DNA of 48,542 nucleotides from CAZEJK01 sp964512045. Its GTDB lineage: Bacteria; Acidobacteriota; Thermoanaerobaculia; Thermoanaerobaculales; Sulfomarinibacteraceae. The position numbers and the translations under genes are program-made. Location of the stretch: assembly GCA_964512045.1 (NCBI GenBank), contig CAZEJK010000010.1, positions 1 to 48,542 on the forward strand, given 5' to 3'. Positions 22,739 through 30,779 of the stretch are shown piece after piece. The stretch's first letter is position 1. Every line of letters starts with the position of its first letter. Below the pieces are notes generated by a model. That model ran no database searches and was not told the DNA's origin. It was given only the letters and a program-made list of their open reading frames with translations.

Positions 22739-24273
22739 CCTTCGCCCCCGTGATCGGCGATCCACCGTTCCCGAAGCGTCGGCTTGACGACCTTGCCGTA
22801 CGGCGTGCGCGGCAGCGCGTCCACCACAACCACCTCTCTCGGAATCTTGTAGCGCGCGATACGTGGCTTCAGGAACTCGGACAGATCGTCCGCGGTGGGC
22901 GGCTCGGCGCCGCGCGGCACCACGAACGCCACGCCCATCTCACCCCAGGTCGGGTGGGGCACGCCGACCACCGCCGCATCCTGCACACCGGGATGCTGCA
23001 GGAGCTCAGCCTCGATCTCCGCAGGGTAGATGTTGACCCCGCCGGAGATCAGCATGTCCTTGATGCGACCGGCGATGTAGAAGAACCCATCCGCGTCGCG
23101 GCGCGCCAGGTCACCGGTGTGGAACCAGCCATCGGGGTCCAGCGCGGCAGATGTCGCCTCCGGGTTTCGCCAGTACCCCGCACAGACGTGGGGACCACGA
23201 AGATGGAGCTCTCCGACCTCCTCCGGCCCCACATCTCGGCCCTCCGAGTCCACGGTCCGCGCCTGGGTCAGCATCATCGGCCGACCGATCGAGCCTCGCT
23301 TGGTCACGGAGTCCTCCACCGTCATGGCGAAGCAGTTGACCCCCACCTCGGTGAGGCCGTACCCCTGCTTGAACACGACGCCACGCTCCTGGTACGCCTC
23401 GATGAGGTACTGCGGGAGGGGCGCGCCACCCGAGATCAGCCAGCGGACGCTCGCCAGATCGGCGGTGGCGAACGACTCCGTCTCCATCAGCATCTTCCAG
23501 ATGGTCGGCACACCCAGCACCACGGTGCAGCGTTCCCGTTCAATCGTTCGCCAGATCTCGTCTGGGTCGAAGTGGCGGTGGAGGACCACAGTGCCGCCAA
23601 CGGTGAAGATCGGAATCAGAAACGCCCCGAGGCCGCCGGCGTGGTACAGCGGCGTGAACACCGGCGACACGTCGTCGTCGCGCAGCTGCCACGACACCAC
23701 CGTGTTGTAGCCGTTGAACGCCACCATCCGGTGCGGCGTGATGACCCCCTTCGGAGCACCGGTGGTGCCCGAGGTGTAGAGCAAGCAGTACGGATGCTCC
23801 GGATCGCACCGTACCGGTGTCCAGTCGGACTGCTCCGCCCGGGCCAGCAGCTCGGTGTAGGGCAGATCCCCCGGCGCAGGCTCGTCCAGGGCGATCCACC
23901 ACGGCAGCTCCGCCAGGTCGCGCAGACCCGCGACGACGTCGCCGAGCTCGCCGTCGTACACCAACGCCTTGAGACCGCTGTCGCGCACGATGTGCGCCAC
24001 CTCGCCAGCCGTGAGACGTGTCCCGATCGGCACCACGACGATCCCCGATGCACCCGCTGCCAGAAACACGTCGAGGAAATCGATCCGGTTATGAGCGAGC
24101 AAGCCCACCCGATCTCCGGGCTCGATGCCCAGAGAATGCAGCCCGGCCGCGCACCGGCGGGCACGCCGGCTGAGCTCGGTGTAGGTGAACCGGTCACCGC
24201 TCGAGACATCCACCAGTGCCACGGCGTTCGGCGTCAGACGAGCACGCTCACCGACAATGTCCGCGTACAGCAT
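22735..24273 (-). CDS. AMP-dependent acyl-CoA ligase (operon)
   Basis: 512 aa, class I adenylate-forming enzyme of acyl-CoA ligase size. Motifs: LLYTSGTTGAPKGV (P-loop, about 165), TPLYHAGGLGAFL, LISGGAPLP, KQGYGLTEVGV, DGWFHTGDLARRDADGFFYI, IKDMLISGGVNIYPAEIE, and the C-terminal catalytic lysine in TPYGKVVKPTL. It would activate a carboxylate to its CoA thioester in the cytoplasm. The ATG directly follows the stop of hydrolase 3. The motifs fit medium-chain or aromatic/alicyclic acid ligases rather than the beta-lactone synthetase OleC. Substrate unknown. Confidence 0.92.
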   Translation of the reverse strand: MLYADIVGERARLTPNAVALVDVSSGDRFTYTELSRRARRCAAGLHSLGIEPGDRVGLLAHNRIDFLDVFLAAGASGIVVVPIGTRLTAGEVAHIVRDSGLKALVYDGELGDVVAGLRDLAELPWWIALDEPAPGDLPYTELLARAEQSDWTPVRCDPEHPYCLLYTSGTTGAPKGVITPHRMVAFNGYNTVVSWQLRDDDVSPVFTPLYHAGGLGAFLIPIFTVGGTVVLHRHFDPDEIWRTIERERCTVVLGVPTIWKMLMETESFATADLASVRWLISGGAPLPQYLIEAYQERGVVFKQGYGLTEVGVNCFAMTVEDSVTKRGSIGRPMMLTQARTVDSEGRDVGPEEVGELHLRGPHVCAGYWRNPEATSAALDPDGWFHTGDLARRDADGFFYIAGRIKDMLISGGVNIYPAEIEAELLQHPGVQDAAVVGVPHPTWGEMGVAFVVPRGAEPPTADDLSEFLKPRIARYKIPREVVVVDALPRTPYGKVVKPTLRERWIADHGGEG

Positions 24274-25236
24274 CTAACCCTCCACGCTCGTGCCGTTCAC
24301 CTCCGCCACCGGCTCCACAGGTGCGGTCCTCAAGACCTCCTCGAGCACTGATAGAAACCGCCCGGGACACTCCTGATGGGGCACGTGCCCGCAGCGCTCG
24401 ACTCGCCACAGCCGAGCCCGCGGCAGACCGCGGCGCAGAGTCTGGGCGTACTCCATCGGGAACAGCTGATCCGAGGTCCCCCAGACCAGGTCCACCGGAA
24501 CCGTGATCTCGTCGAGCCGGCCATCGAGAAGGTACGGCCCCATCTCACCCGCCGTGGCCGCGATACGGGCGATCGGACCTGAAGCCGCAGTGCGTACGAT
24601 GTCGTCGACCACGAACCCCGGCACCGGATTGGCCGACGGGTCCCGGAGCTCGGCCAGAAGCGCCCGCGCCTCGGCCCGATCGGCCGGCATCAGCGACAGA
24701 TCGTCGCGGACGCCGCGCAGCGGACCACCGTTGACGAGCACCAGACGCTCGATCTGCTCCGGCCGCTCGAGCGCCAGCAGCGAGCCAATCCACGCACCTA
24801 ACGAGTTGCCGACGATCGTGATAGGATCGCCTCCGCCCACCTCGTCGAGGACCGCGGCGACACCGTCGCGGACCGTGACAACACTGATCGGGCCGGACTC
24901 CGGTGCGCTCCCTCCGTGACCGGCAAGATCCACGATCACGACCCGGTACGCCCGGGCCAGATCCGGCGCTACCTTCGCCCACGATCCGGCCTGATCGCCT
25001 GCTCCGTGCAGGAGGACCAACAGTGGACCTTCGCCAGCGACAAAGTAGACCTGACGGCCCGCGTCAGTCGCCACGGCCTGCTGGCTGAAGCCCGCGCCGG
25101 TCAGCTGACGGCGTGAGGACGCCTCGAACGCTGCCAGCGGGTGACGCCAGACCCAGAAGCCGAAGCCCGCCGCTGCGAGCAGGGCGACCACGATCATTCC
25201 GGCGACGATCGCAACCACGACCTTGACCCCGCGCAC
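24274..25236 (-). CDS. Membrane-anchored alpha/beta hydrolase (operon member 3)
   Basis: 320 aa from the GTG at 25236, 4 bp after the KAS III-like stop. An N-terminal hydrophobic helix (VKVVVAIVAGMIVVALLAAAGFGFWVW, given here by ends residues 3-29) anchors it. Catalytic landmarks: LLVLLHGAGDQAGSW, VDLAGHGGSAP, nucleophile GNSLGAWIG, acid VWGTSDQLFP, His in ERCGHVPHQE. The hydrolase domain is probably periplasmic given a single N-terminal helix with few positive charges after it, or it may be a signal peptide. It could process the imported compound before or after membrane passage. Confidence 0.87.
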   Translation of the reverse strand: MRGVKVVVAIVAGMIVVALLAAAGFGFWVWRHPLAAFEASSRRQLTGAGFSQQAVATDAGRQVYFVAGEGPLLVLLHGAGDQAGSWAKVAPDLARAYRVVIVDLAGHGGSAPESGPISVVTVRDGVAAVLDEVGGGDPITIVGNSLGAWIGSLLALERPEQIERLVLVNGGPLRGVRDDLSLMPADRAEARALLAELRDPSANPVPGFVVDDIVRTAASGPIARIAATAGEMGPYLLDGRLDEITVPVDLVWGTSDQLFPMEYAQTLRRGLPRARLWRVERCGHVPHQECPGRFLSVLEEVLRTAPVEPVAEVNGTSVEG

Positions 25237-25240
25237 TGCG

Positions 25241-26248
25241 CTACATCCGGAACACGGCGCCGGCCTGGTTGTAGCCGACCCCCGAGCCGACGAACAGCAC
25301 CAGGTCGCCCGGTTGCACTCGACCGCTCTGCCACGCATCGTCAAACGCCATTGCGAGGCACGCCGAGCCCGTGTAACCCCACTCCTCCATGACCGTGTGC
25401 GCCTTGGACATCGGCAGCCCGAGATCCGCCATGACCAGCTCGATCGACGGCTTGCGCACCTGGGTGAAGATCGCCAGGTCCACCTCGCCAAGCTCGAAGC
25501 CGCCGTCCGCGGCCAGCCGACGGGCCAGCCGCGGCCAGCCTTCGTGGTTGACCTCCGGAGGGTAGCGCTCGAGCATCCGCACGCAGGTGCGTCCCGCCTC
25601 CACGGCCTCGGTGGTGGCAGGCTCGGCCGTTCCGCCGGCAAAGATCCCCCAGCTCTTGGCGTACGAACCATCAGCCTGCGCCGCCCCGACGATGAAACCC
25701 GGCTCATCTGCGGGCTCCAACACCGCGGCACCGGCCCCGTCACCGTAAAAGAACACCATCGGGTCGTTCGGATCGGCGAGCTTGTGCATCATGTACACGC
25801 CGATCACCAGCACCGTCCGGATCCCCGGGTTGGCAATGATCCAGCCAGAGGCCGTCGCGAGCCCGGTGGGAAACGACGCACACGCACAGCCGATGTCGAA
25901 CGTCCCCGCGTTGGTCGCCCCCAGCTTGTGCTGGACCACGACGGAGGTCGAGGGAGTGATGTAGTCCGGTGAGTCCGTGCCGACGAGGATCAGATCCACC
26001 TCCTCCGGCTTGCGGCCCGCTCTCTCGAGCGCCTGGCGGCCCGCCTCGACCGCAAGGTCCGAGGTCGCCCAGTCGTCAGGGGCATACCATCGCTTCCGGA
26101 TCCCGGTGCTCTCCTCCATCTTGTCGACGAAGTCCGGGATATGTGCAAACCGGTCGCGCAGCATATCGTTGGAGACCTCGATCGGCGGCAGGTACCGGCC
26201 GGTCGAGACGATCCGGGCCGATCGGTGAGCATGTCCTTGAGCCATCAT
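25241..26248 (-). CDS. Beta-ketoacyl synthase III-like protein with altered active site
   Basis: 335 aa thiolase-fold protein of the FabH family. The nucleophilic Cys is kept at C123 (FDIGCACASF), as are GIRKRWYA, VVQHKLGA, YGDGAGAAVLE and the C-terminal VGSGVGYNQAGAVF. The other two catalytic residues are not: the HQAN motif reads TQVR (T262) and the GNTS motif reads GYTG (Y292). Decarboxylative condensation in the usual way is therefore unlikely; acyl transfer or hydrolysis via Cys alone is possible. Two ATGs lie in a row (26248 and 26245) behind GAGGGAGG; the second is better spaced. It sits 7 bp after the SDR gene. Confidence 0.87.
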   Translation of the reverse strand: MMAQGHAHRSARIVSTGRYLPPIEVSNDMLRDRFAHIPDFVDKMEESTGIRKRWYAPDDWATSDLAVEAGRQALERAGRKPEEVDLILVGTDSPDYITPSTSVVVQHKLGATNAGTFDIGCACASFPTGLATASGWIIANPGIRTVLVIGVYMMHKLADPNDPMVFFYGDGAGAAVLEPADEPGFIVGAAQADGSYAKSWGIFAGGTAEPATTEAVEAGRTCVRMLERYPPEVNHEGWPRLARRLAADGGFELGEVDLAIFTQVRKPSIELVMADLGLPMSKAHTVMEEWGYTGSACLAMAFDDAWQSGRVQPGDLVLFVGSGVGYNQAGAVFRM

Positions 26249-26255
26249 GCCTCCC

Positions 26256-27038
26256 TCAGGTCCCGATCACGATGCCGCCATCCACCGAGATGACGGCGCC
26301 GTGCACGAAGGTGGCAGCGTCCGAGGCCAACCACAGGTAGGCATTGGCGATGTCCTCCACCTGGCCCATCCGGCCTACGGGAGTCTTGCCCACCATGGAA
26401 TCGATCACCTTCTGCGGCATCGACGACAGGATCTCGGTGGCGATAAACCCCGGCGCCACCGCGTTGACCCGGATGCCGTAGCGACCGAGCTCGCGCGCCC
26501 AGGTCTTGGTCATGGTGATCACGCCACCCTTTGTGGCAGCGTAGTTGGTCTGCCCGAAGTTTCCGTACAGACCCACCACTGACGTGGCGTTGAGGATCAC
26601 CCCGGAGCCCTGCGCGATCATCTGCGGCACCACCGCCCGGGTACCGATGAACACGCCCTTGAGGTTCACGGCGATGACGGCATCCCACTGCTCGTCCGTC
26701 ATGGTGGCGACCACCTCGCCGTTCTTGTACTTCACCAGCTGGGCATCGCGGACGATACCGGCGTTGTTGACGAGCACATCGACACGACCCCACCGCTCCA
26801 CAACGGAGGCCACCGCCGCGCTCACCGCCGCCGAGTCGGTCACGTCCACCGACTCGAGCACTCCGCTGCCACCATTCTCCGACATCTCAGCGGCGAAAGC
26901 CTCGGCGTCGTCGACGCTGACGTCCCAGCCGATGACGGTTGCACCCTCTGCCGCGAACCTGACCGCCGTTCCCCGTCCTATGCCGGCCGCCGCTCCCGTC
27001 ACGATCACAATCTTCCCACTCAGTCCGGTCTCGATCAT
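26256..27038 (-). CDS. FabG-like short-chain dehydrogenase (operon)
   Basis: 260 aa classical SDR. Cofactor motif TGAAAGIG (14-21), NNAG (91-94), catalytic S153, Y166 and K170 (YAATK), and a C-terminal VISVDGGIVIG. An Asp after strand 2 (IGWDVS) suggests NAD rather than NADP. It would interconvert a beta-hydroxyacyl or secondary alcohol and its ketone. The ATG at 27038 is supported by a GGAGAG ribosome binding site; an ATG or alternative start 27 bp upstream lacks one. It is the first enzyme gene after the receptor, behind two stem-loops. Confidence 0.92.
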   Translation of the reverse strand: MIETGLSGKIVIVTGAAAGIGRGTAVRFAAEGATVIGWDVSVDDAEAFAAEMSENGGSGVLESVDVTDSAAVSAAVASVVERWGRVDVLVNNAGIVRDAQLVKYKNGEVVATMTDEQWDAVIAVNLKGVFIGTRAVVPQMIAQGSGVILNATSVVGLYGNFGQTNYAATKGGVITMTKTWARELGRYGIRVNAVAPGFIATEILSSMPQKVIDSMVGKTPVGRMGQVEDIANAYLWLASDAATFVHGAVISVDGGIVIGT

Positions 27039-27090
27039 GGCGCTCTCCTCATCCGCCAGTCGCACCCAGGCTCGGGCTCCCCGCAGGGAA

Positions 27091-27134
27091 GCACCAGGGG
27101 GTGCAGAGCCACCGCCGGCCCAAGCCGGCGGTGG
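27091..27134 (-). promoter_or_regulatory. Tandem stem-loops between receptor and enzyme genes
   Basis: Two hairpins lie in the 105-bp gap: CCACCGCCGGC/GCCGGCGGTGG, an 11-bp perfect stem with a 4-nt loop (27109-27134), and GCACC/GGTGC with a 4-nt loop (27091-27104). In the minus-strand transcript neither is followed by a T-run. They may protect the receptor mRNA 3' end or partly terminate transcription, so that receptor and enzymes are made in different amounts. Confidence 0.5.
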
Positions 27135-27143
27135 GTTTGCATT

Positions 27144-29894
27144 TCAGAAACGGTAGCGCAGTCCGACCTGGATCTCGCGCGGATCCAACGTACCGAAGTA
27201 CTCCCCGAAGTTCGGGTTGGGGATGTACTGCGCGTCCGGGTTGGCGAGCGTCGGGCCGGCCAGGAACTCGGCACTGTCCACAGAGTTCGGATCGTAGTTG
27301 ACCGTATCGAACAGGTTGAACGCCTCGACGATCAGCTCCAGCTCCGCGTCCTGACCGATGCTGAACGCCTTGGTGATGCGCAGGTTGAACTGCTGGAAGT
27401 CCGGCCCGTCCTCGCTGTTGCGTGCAACGCCCGGAGCACGATCGCTGAACCGGCCGTCACCGTTGAAGTCGTACCCGAGGCGCCGGTTCCACGGCTGGCC
27501 CGAGCCGTACTGGTACACCGGCGCCACGGTGAAGCCCGCCGGCAACCGGAACACTCCGGACAGCACGACCCGCCACTCCTCGTCGCCCCGGCTGCGGCCC
27601 CACTCACCCTCGATGTCGGCAGGGTCGCTCGGGTAGTTGACCAGTGCCGGGCTGAAGTCATCGGCGATGTTCTTCTTGTCGCCGTAGGTGACCGAGGCGG
27701 TGACCAGGTGACCGCCGCTGAGCGTTCCGTTCAGCGACGCGATGAACGCCGTGTACTCCGAGCGCCCCTCGTTGGTGTACATGTTGATCTGGGTCCAGCT
27801 CGGGTTCGGCCGGATCGGGTTCTCGTTGCCTCCGAAGTTGGTGTCCCGCACGACGATCTCGTTATCGCCCTCGACGTAGATCCCTTCGAAGTCGAGGTAG
27901 AGCCCGGTGTCACCGAGGCGCTGGGCAAAGCCGAAGCTGGCCTGCCACGACTCCGGCGCCTCCAGGCTCGGCTCGAGAAGGGTGCTGTTCGGCGCCAGCA
28001 AGAAGCCCGTGTTCTCCGGATCGTTCGGGTCGATGATCAGCCCGAAGTCCGGAATGCTGATGCGCGTCAGCAGCCGACGCCCGGTGATGCCATTCTGGTG
28101 CTTCTCGATCAGGGAGGGGACCAGCAGGTAGCGACCGGTGAAGATCCCTGCACCACCGCGCAGAACGCTCGAGCCATCGCCCGACACGTCCCAGCTGAAC
28201 CCCACCCGTGGCTGGAAGTTGTCATCGTCCACCGAACGGTCCTGGGGCACCACGGGATGGGTGAAGTCCGGGTTGTTGCCGTCGGTGTCGTAGTCGTAGC
28301 GCAGACCGAGGCTCACCGAGAGGTTCGGGCTGACCCTCCAGTCGTCTTGAATGAATGCGCTGTACAGCGTTGTATCCACTGACACGTCGCCCGGACCGTC
28401 GCCGTAGTCGTACCGGAACGCGAACACGCCGGCGTCCGAGACCCACCACAGCAGACCCTGCGGAAACAGCGGGTAGTCCCACGCCTCGTCGATCAGCATG
28501 GCGCCCACGCCGACCTTCAGATCGTGGTCGCCCTCGGCACCCAGGAACCAGTGCATGGTGTCGCGTACCTCGATGTAGTCACCCTCCATCGACTGGTCGC
28601 CGACGATGTTGGCGCCAGCCTGGAGCGTCGTCCCGAACGTGAAGTACTCAGTCGGAGCATCGGAGTTGTTCGGCTCGTCGAACTCCTTGCGACCGACCTG
28701 CATCCTGAGCTCGTTGAACCGGGTGTCACCGATCATCCAGGTCCCGCCGCCGGTCAGGTTCCAGTTGTCGCGGTTCAGCTCCATGCCGCAGTCCACGCCG
28801 CACACTCCACCGACCCGGAAGTTGTCCTCGCGGTACTGCTCGAAGACCAGCTTCCCTTCCAACGACACGTTCTGACTCGGCTGGTGGTTCAGGCTGAACA
28901 GACCGAGGAGCTGCTCGAACGGATGCTCGATGTCCTCGGCGAGCCCCGTGAACGCCCCCATCGGCCGGAACAGGGTGATATCGTCCTCGTCGATGTACTC
29001 CACAGATGCAAAGTAATGCGTCCGATCAACCGTGATCGGTCCACCCAGAGTGGCGCCGACCTGGTACCGCGTGAAGTCCTCGGTCCCGGCCTCCAGCTCG
29101 CCCTGCTCGCGCAACGAGTCGGCCCGGTAGAAGCCGAACACCGACCCGCGCAGCTGGTTGGTTCCCGACTTGGTGATAATCGACAATGCACCACCCTGCG
29201 AGTTGCCGATCTCGGTGTCAAAACGGTTGTTGATGACTCGGAACTCACGGATCGCGTCCTGGCTGAACCGGGCTCGCGCCAGTCCGAGCGCCTGATCGGT
29301 GAAGTCCACGCCGTCGACCATGATCGTGGTCTGACTCGCGTTCCCTCCGGAGCCGATCACCGGCGCGCCGGTGATGAAGCGGAAGCCGCCCCGCTCACGC
29401 TGGACTCCCGGAGCGATGAATGCGAGCTGCTGAAAGTCGCGGTTCTGGGTTGGCAGCTCCTCGATCTGCTCGGGCACGATGTTGGTGGAGCTGTCTGTCT
29501 TGTACACATCCACCATCGGCGCCGCAGCCGAAACCACGATCGTCTCGGAGATCTGCGCCTGCAGCGCGAACCGAAGACGCGCCGTTTGACCGAGCCGAAC
29601 CTGCACCACCTCCTCGGCTGAGGCGAAGCCGTCCAAGGTCACCTCGGCTCGGTACGACCCCGGCGGCAGCGCGGGGAACGTGGCCACACCGGCCCCGCCA
29701 GCCACCGTGGTCCGGGTCAGGCCGGTCTCCGTGTTGACCACACGCACCGTGGCGCCCGGCAGCACAAGGCCTTCCTGATCCACCACCTGGACCTCGACCG
29801 TTGCGTTGTCGACCTGGGCCGCGACCGGGGCCACCAGCAGCAACGCCGCCGCGACCAGAAGAAGTCCGCGTCCACTCATGCTCCTCCAGCTCAT
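27144..29894 (-). CDS. Oar-like TonB-dependent outer-membrane receptor
   Basis: 916 aa. A signal peptide (about 1-27, ending PVAAQ) precedes a carboxypeptidase-regulatory-like domain (about 30-110: VEVQVVDQEGLVLPGATVRVV, PPGSYRAEVTLDGF). The plug follows (about 115-250: ISETIVVSAAAPMVDV, LPTQNRDFQQLAFIAPGV, TIMVDGVDFTD, GGALSIITKSGTNQLRGS) and a long beta barrel ends in GLRYRF. This is the Oar/CarbopepD_reg receptor type abundant in Acidobacteriota. The ATG lies 1 nt after the TetR stop with GGAGGATGAG upstream; an ATG at 29879 is an alternative. It probably imports the substrate handled by the operon's ligase, hydrolases and SDR. Confidence 0.93.
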   Translation of the reverse strand: MSWRSMSGRGLLLVAAALLLVAPVAAQVDNATVEVQVVDQEGLVLPGATVRVVNTETGLTRTTVAGGAGVATFPALPPGSYRAEVTLDGFASAEEVVQVRLGQTARLRFALQAQISETIVVSAAAPMVDVYKTDSSTNIVPEQIEELPTQNRDFQQLAFIAPGVQRERGGFRFITGAPVIGSGGNASQTTIMVDGVDFTDQALGLARARFSQDAIREFRVINNRFDTEIGNSQGGALSIITKSGTNQLRGSVFGFYRADSLREQGELEAGTEDFTRYQVGATLGGPITVDRTHYFASVEYIDEDDITLFRPMGAFTGLAEDIEHPFEQLLGLFSLNHQPSQNVSLEGKLVFEQYREDNFRVGGVCGVDCGMELNRDNWNLTGGGTWMIGDTRFNELRMQVGRKEFDEPNNSDAPTEYFTFGTTLQAGANIVGDQSMEGDYIEVRDTMHWFLGAEGDHDLKVGVGAMLIDEAWDYPLFPQGLLWWVSDAGVFAFRYDYGDGPGDVSVDTTLYSAFIQDDWRVSPNLSVSLGLRYDYDTDGNNPDFTHPVVPQDRSVDDDNFQPRVGFSWDVSGDGSSVLRGGAGIFTGRYLLVPSLIEKHQNGITGRRLLTRISIPDFGLIIDPNDPENTGFLLAPNSTLLEPSLEAPESWQASFGFAQRLGDTGLYLDFEGIYVEGDNEIVVRDTNFGGNENPIRPNPSWTQINMYTNEGRSEYTAFIASLNGTLSGGHLVTASVTYGDKKNIADDFSPALVNYPSDPADIEGEWGRSRGDEEWRVVLSGVFRLPAGFTVAPVYQYGSGQPWNRRLGYDFNGDGRFSDRAPGVARNSEDGPDFQQFNLRITKAFSIGQDAELELIVEAFNLFDTVNYDPNSVDSAEFLAGPTLANPDAQYIPNPNFGEYFGTLDPREIQVGLRYRF

Positions 29895-29895
29895 C

Positions 29896-30576
29896 TCATC
29901 CTCCTCCGGGGACCTCGGCCCCGTGATTTCTGGCGCTGGTCGCCTGGCTCCCGCCACCGCGGGGCAGCACGCCGTAGCGCACGATCCGTATGAACTGCTC
30001 CACCGCCAAACGCGGCTCCATTCCGAAGTGCATCGGGACTCCGAAGCACCGTTCCACCGTGAAGAAGTAGAAAAGCCACCGAACGGCCACCATCACGGCG
30101 ACCATCGGATCGACGTCGCCGAGCTCGCCGGCAGCCATCCGCTCGGCGAACTTCGGACCGTACATCCTCTCGAACCTCGCCGACATCCCTTCATAGAAGG
30201 TGCGGATATGCTCTCCTCGGAACTCGATGACATCGATGTAGATGAGCATGATGTACGGCTCCGAGCGCGCCACCACCTCCTCGATGGCCTCGGCCAGCTC
30301 CTCCAAGTCGTCCGGAAAGCGAGCAGCGGCAAATACCCGATTCAGGCGAAGATCGGGGGCGAGCAGCAGCTCCCAGTACCGGTCGATCAACCGCTGGAAG
30401 ATCGTCTCTTTGTTGGAGAAGTGGTGGTAGACATTGCCCACCGAGACACCGGCGACCTCGGCGATCTGGCGCATCGACGTCGCGCCGAAACCCTGCGTGG
30501 AGTAGAGCTCCAGCGCGGCGTCGAGCACCTTCGCCATCGACGCTTCCGATCTGGCCTCCTGGAGCGGTCTCGGCAT
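29896..30576 (-). CDS. TetR-family transcriptional regulator
   Basis: 226 aa from the ATG at 30576, preceded by AGGAAAG; a TTG 21 bp upstream is less likely. The N-terminal HTH (about 10-60) reads KVLDAALELYSTQGFGATSMRQIAEVAGVSVGNVYHHFSNKETIF, here recognised by the MRQIAEVAGVSVGNVYHHF core. The C-terminal ligand domain is TetR-like and aromatic-rich. Its stop is separated by one base from the receptor's ATG, and a perfect palindrome lies between its promoter and start, so it very likely represses itself and the whole operon. The ligand may be an acyl-CoA, as in many TetR regulators beside acyl-CoA ligases. Confidence 0.92.
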   Translation of the reverse strand: MPRPLQEARSEASMAKVLDAALELYSTQGFGATSMRQIAEVAGVSVGNVYHHFSNKETIFQRLIDRYWELLLAPDLRLNRVFAAARFPDDLEELAEAIEEVVARSEPYIMLIYIDVIEFRGEHIRTFYEGMSARFERMYGPKFAERMAAGELGDVDPMVAVMVAVRWLFYFFTVERCFGVPMHFGMEPRLAVEQFIRIVRYGVLPRGGGSQATSARNHGAEVPGGG

Positions 30577-30603
30577 CGAACCCACTTTCCTGTTCAAAAA
30601 AAC

Positions 30604-30647
30604 CGAACGTTCGTTCTTTATTTAAGGCGAAATGCTCTGAATGTCAA
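30604..30647 (-). promoter_or_regulatory. Operon promoter with TetR-type operator
   Basis: Reading the minus strand: TTGACA (30647-30642), 16-bp spacer, TTAAAT (30625-30620), then the perfect 10-bp palindrome CGAACGTTCG (30613-30604) at the expected start site. The palindrome sits in an AT-rich leader just ahead of the TetR gene and resembles common TetR-family half-sites. Binding there would block transcription of the regulator and the seven genes after it. The rest of the gap (30648-30779) shows nothing recognisable. Confidence 0.7.
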
Positions 30648-30779
30648 GTCGCACTGCGTCTGCATCCGGCCAAGCTCTCCACGTCTGAGTCGCACCGCCG
30701 CCCGCAGAGCCCGCAACCTCCTCCCGGAACCAACCCTGCAGGTCGAATGGCTGTGTCGCGCGCGACGTGAGAGCGGGCT

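Noticed and set aside
21917..27038. OleABCD-type olefin/beta-lactone operon (thiolase, hydrolase, ligase, dehydrogenase)
   Set aside because: The gene set looks similar, but the KAS III-like protein lacks the OleA catalytic His and Asn, the ligase has normal acyl-CoA ligase motifs and length rather than OleC's, and the dehydrogenase is a classical FabG-like SDR instead of the extended OleD type.
27708..29621. Long plus-strand frames opposite the Oar-like receptor
   Set aside because: Shadow frames of the receptor gene; no ribosome binding sites or domain signatures.
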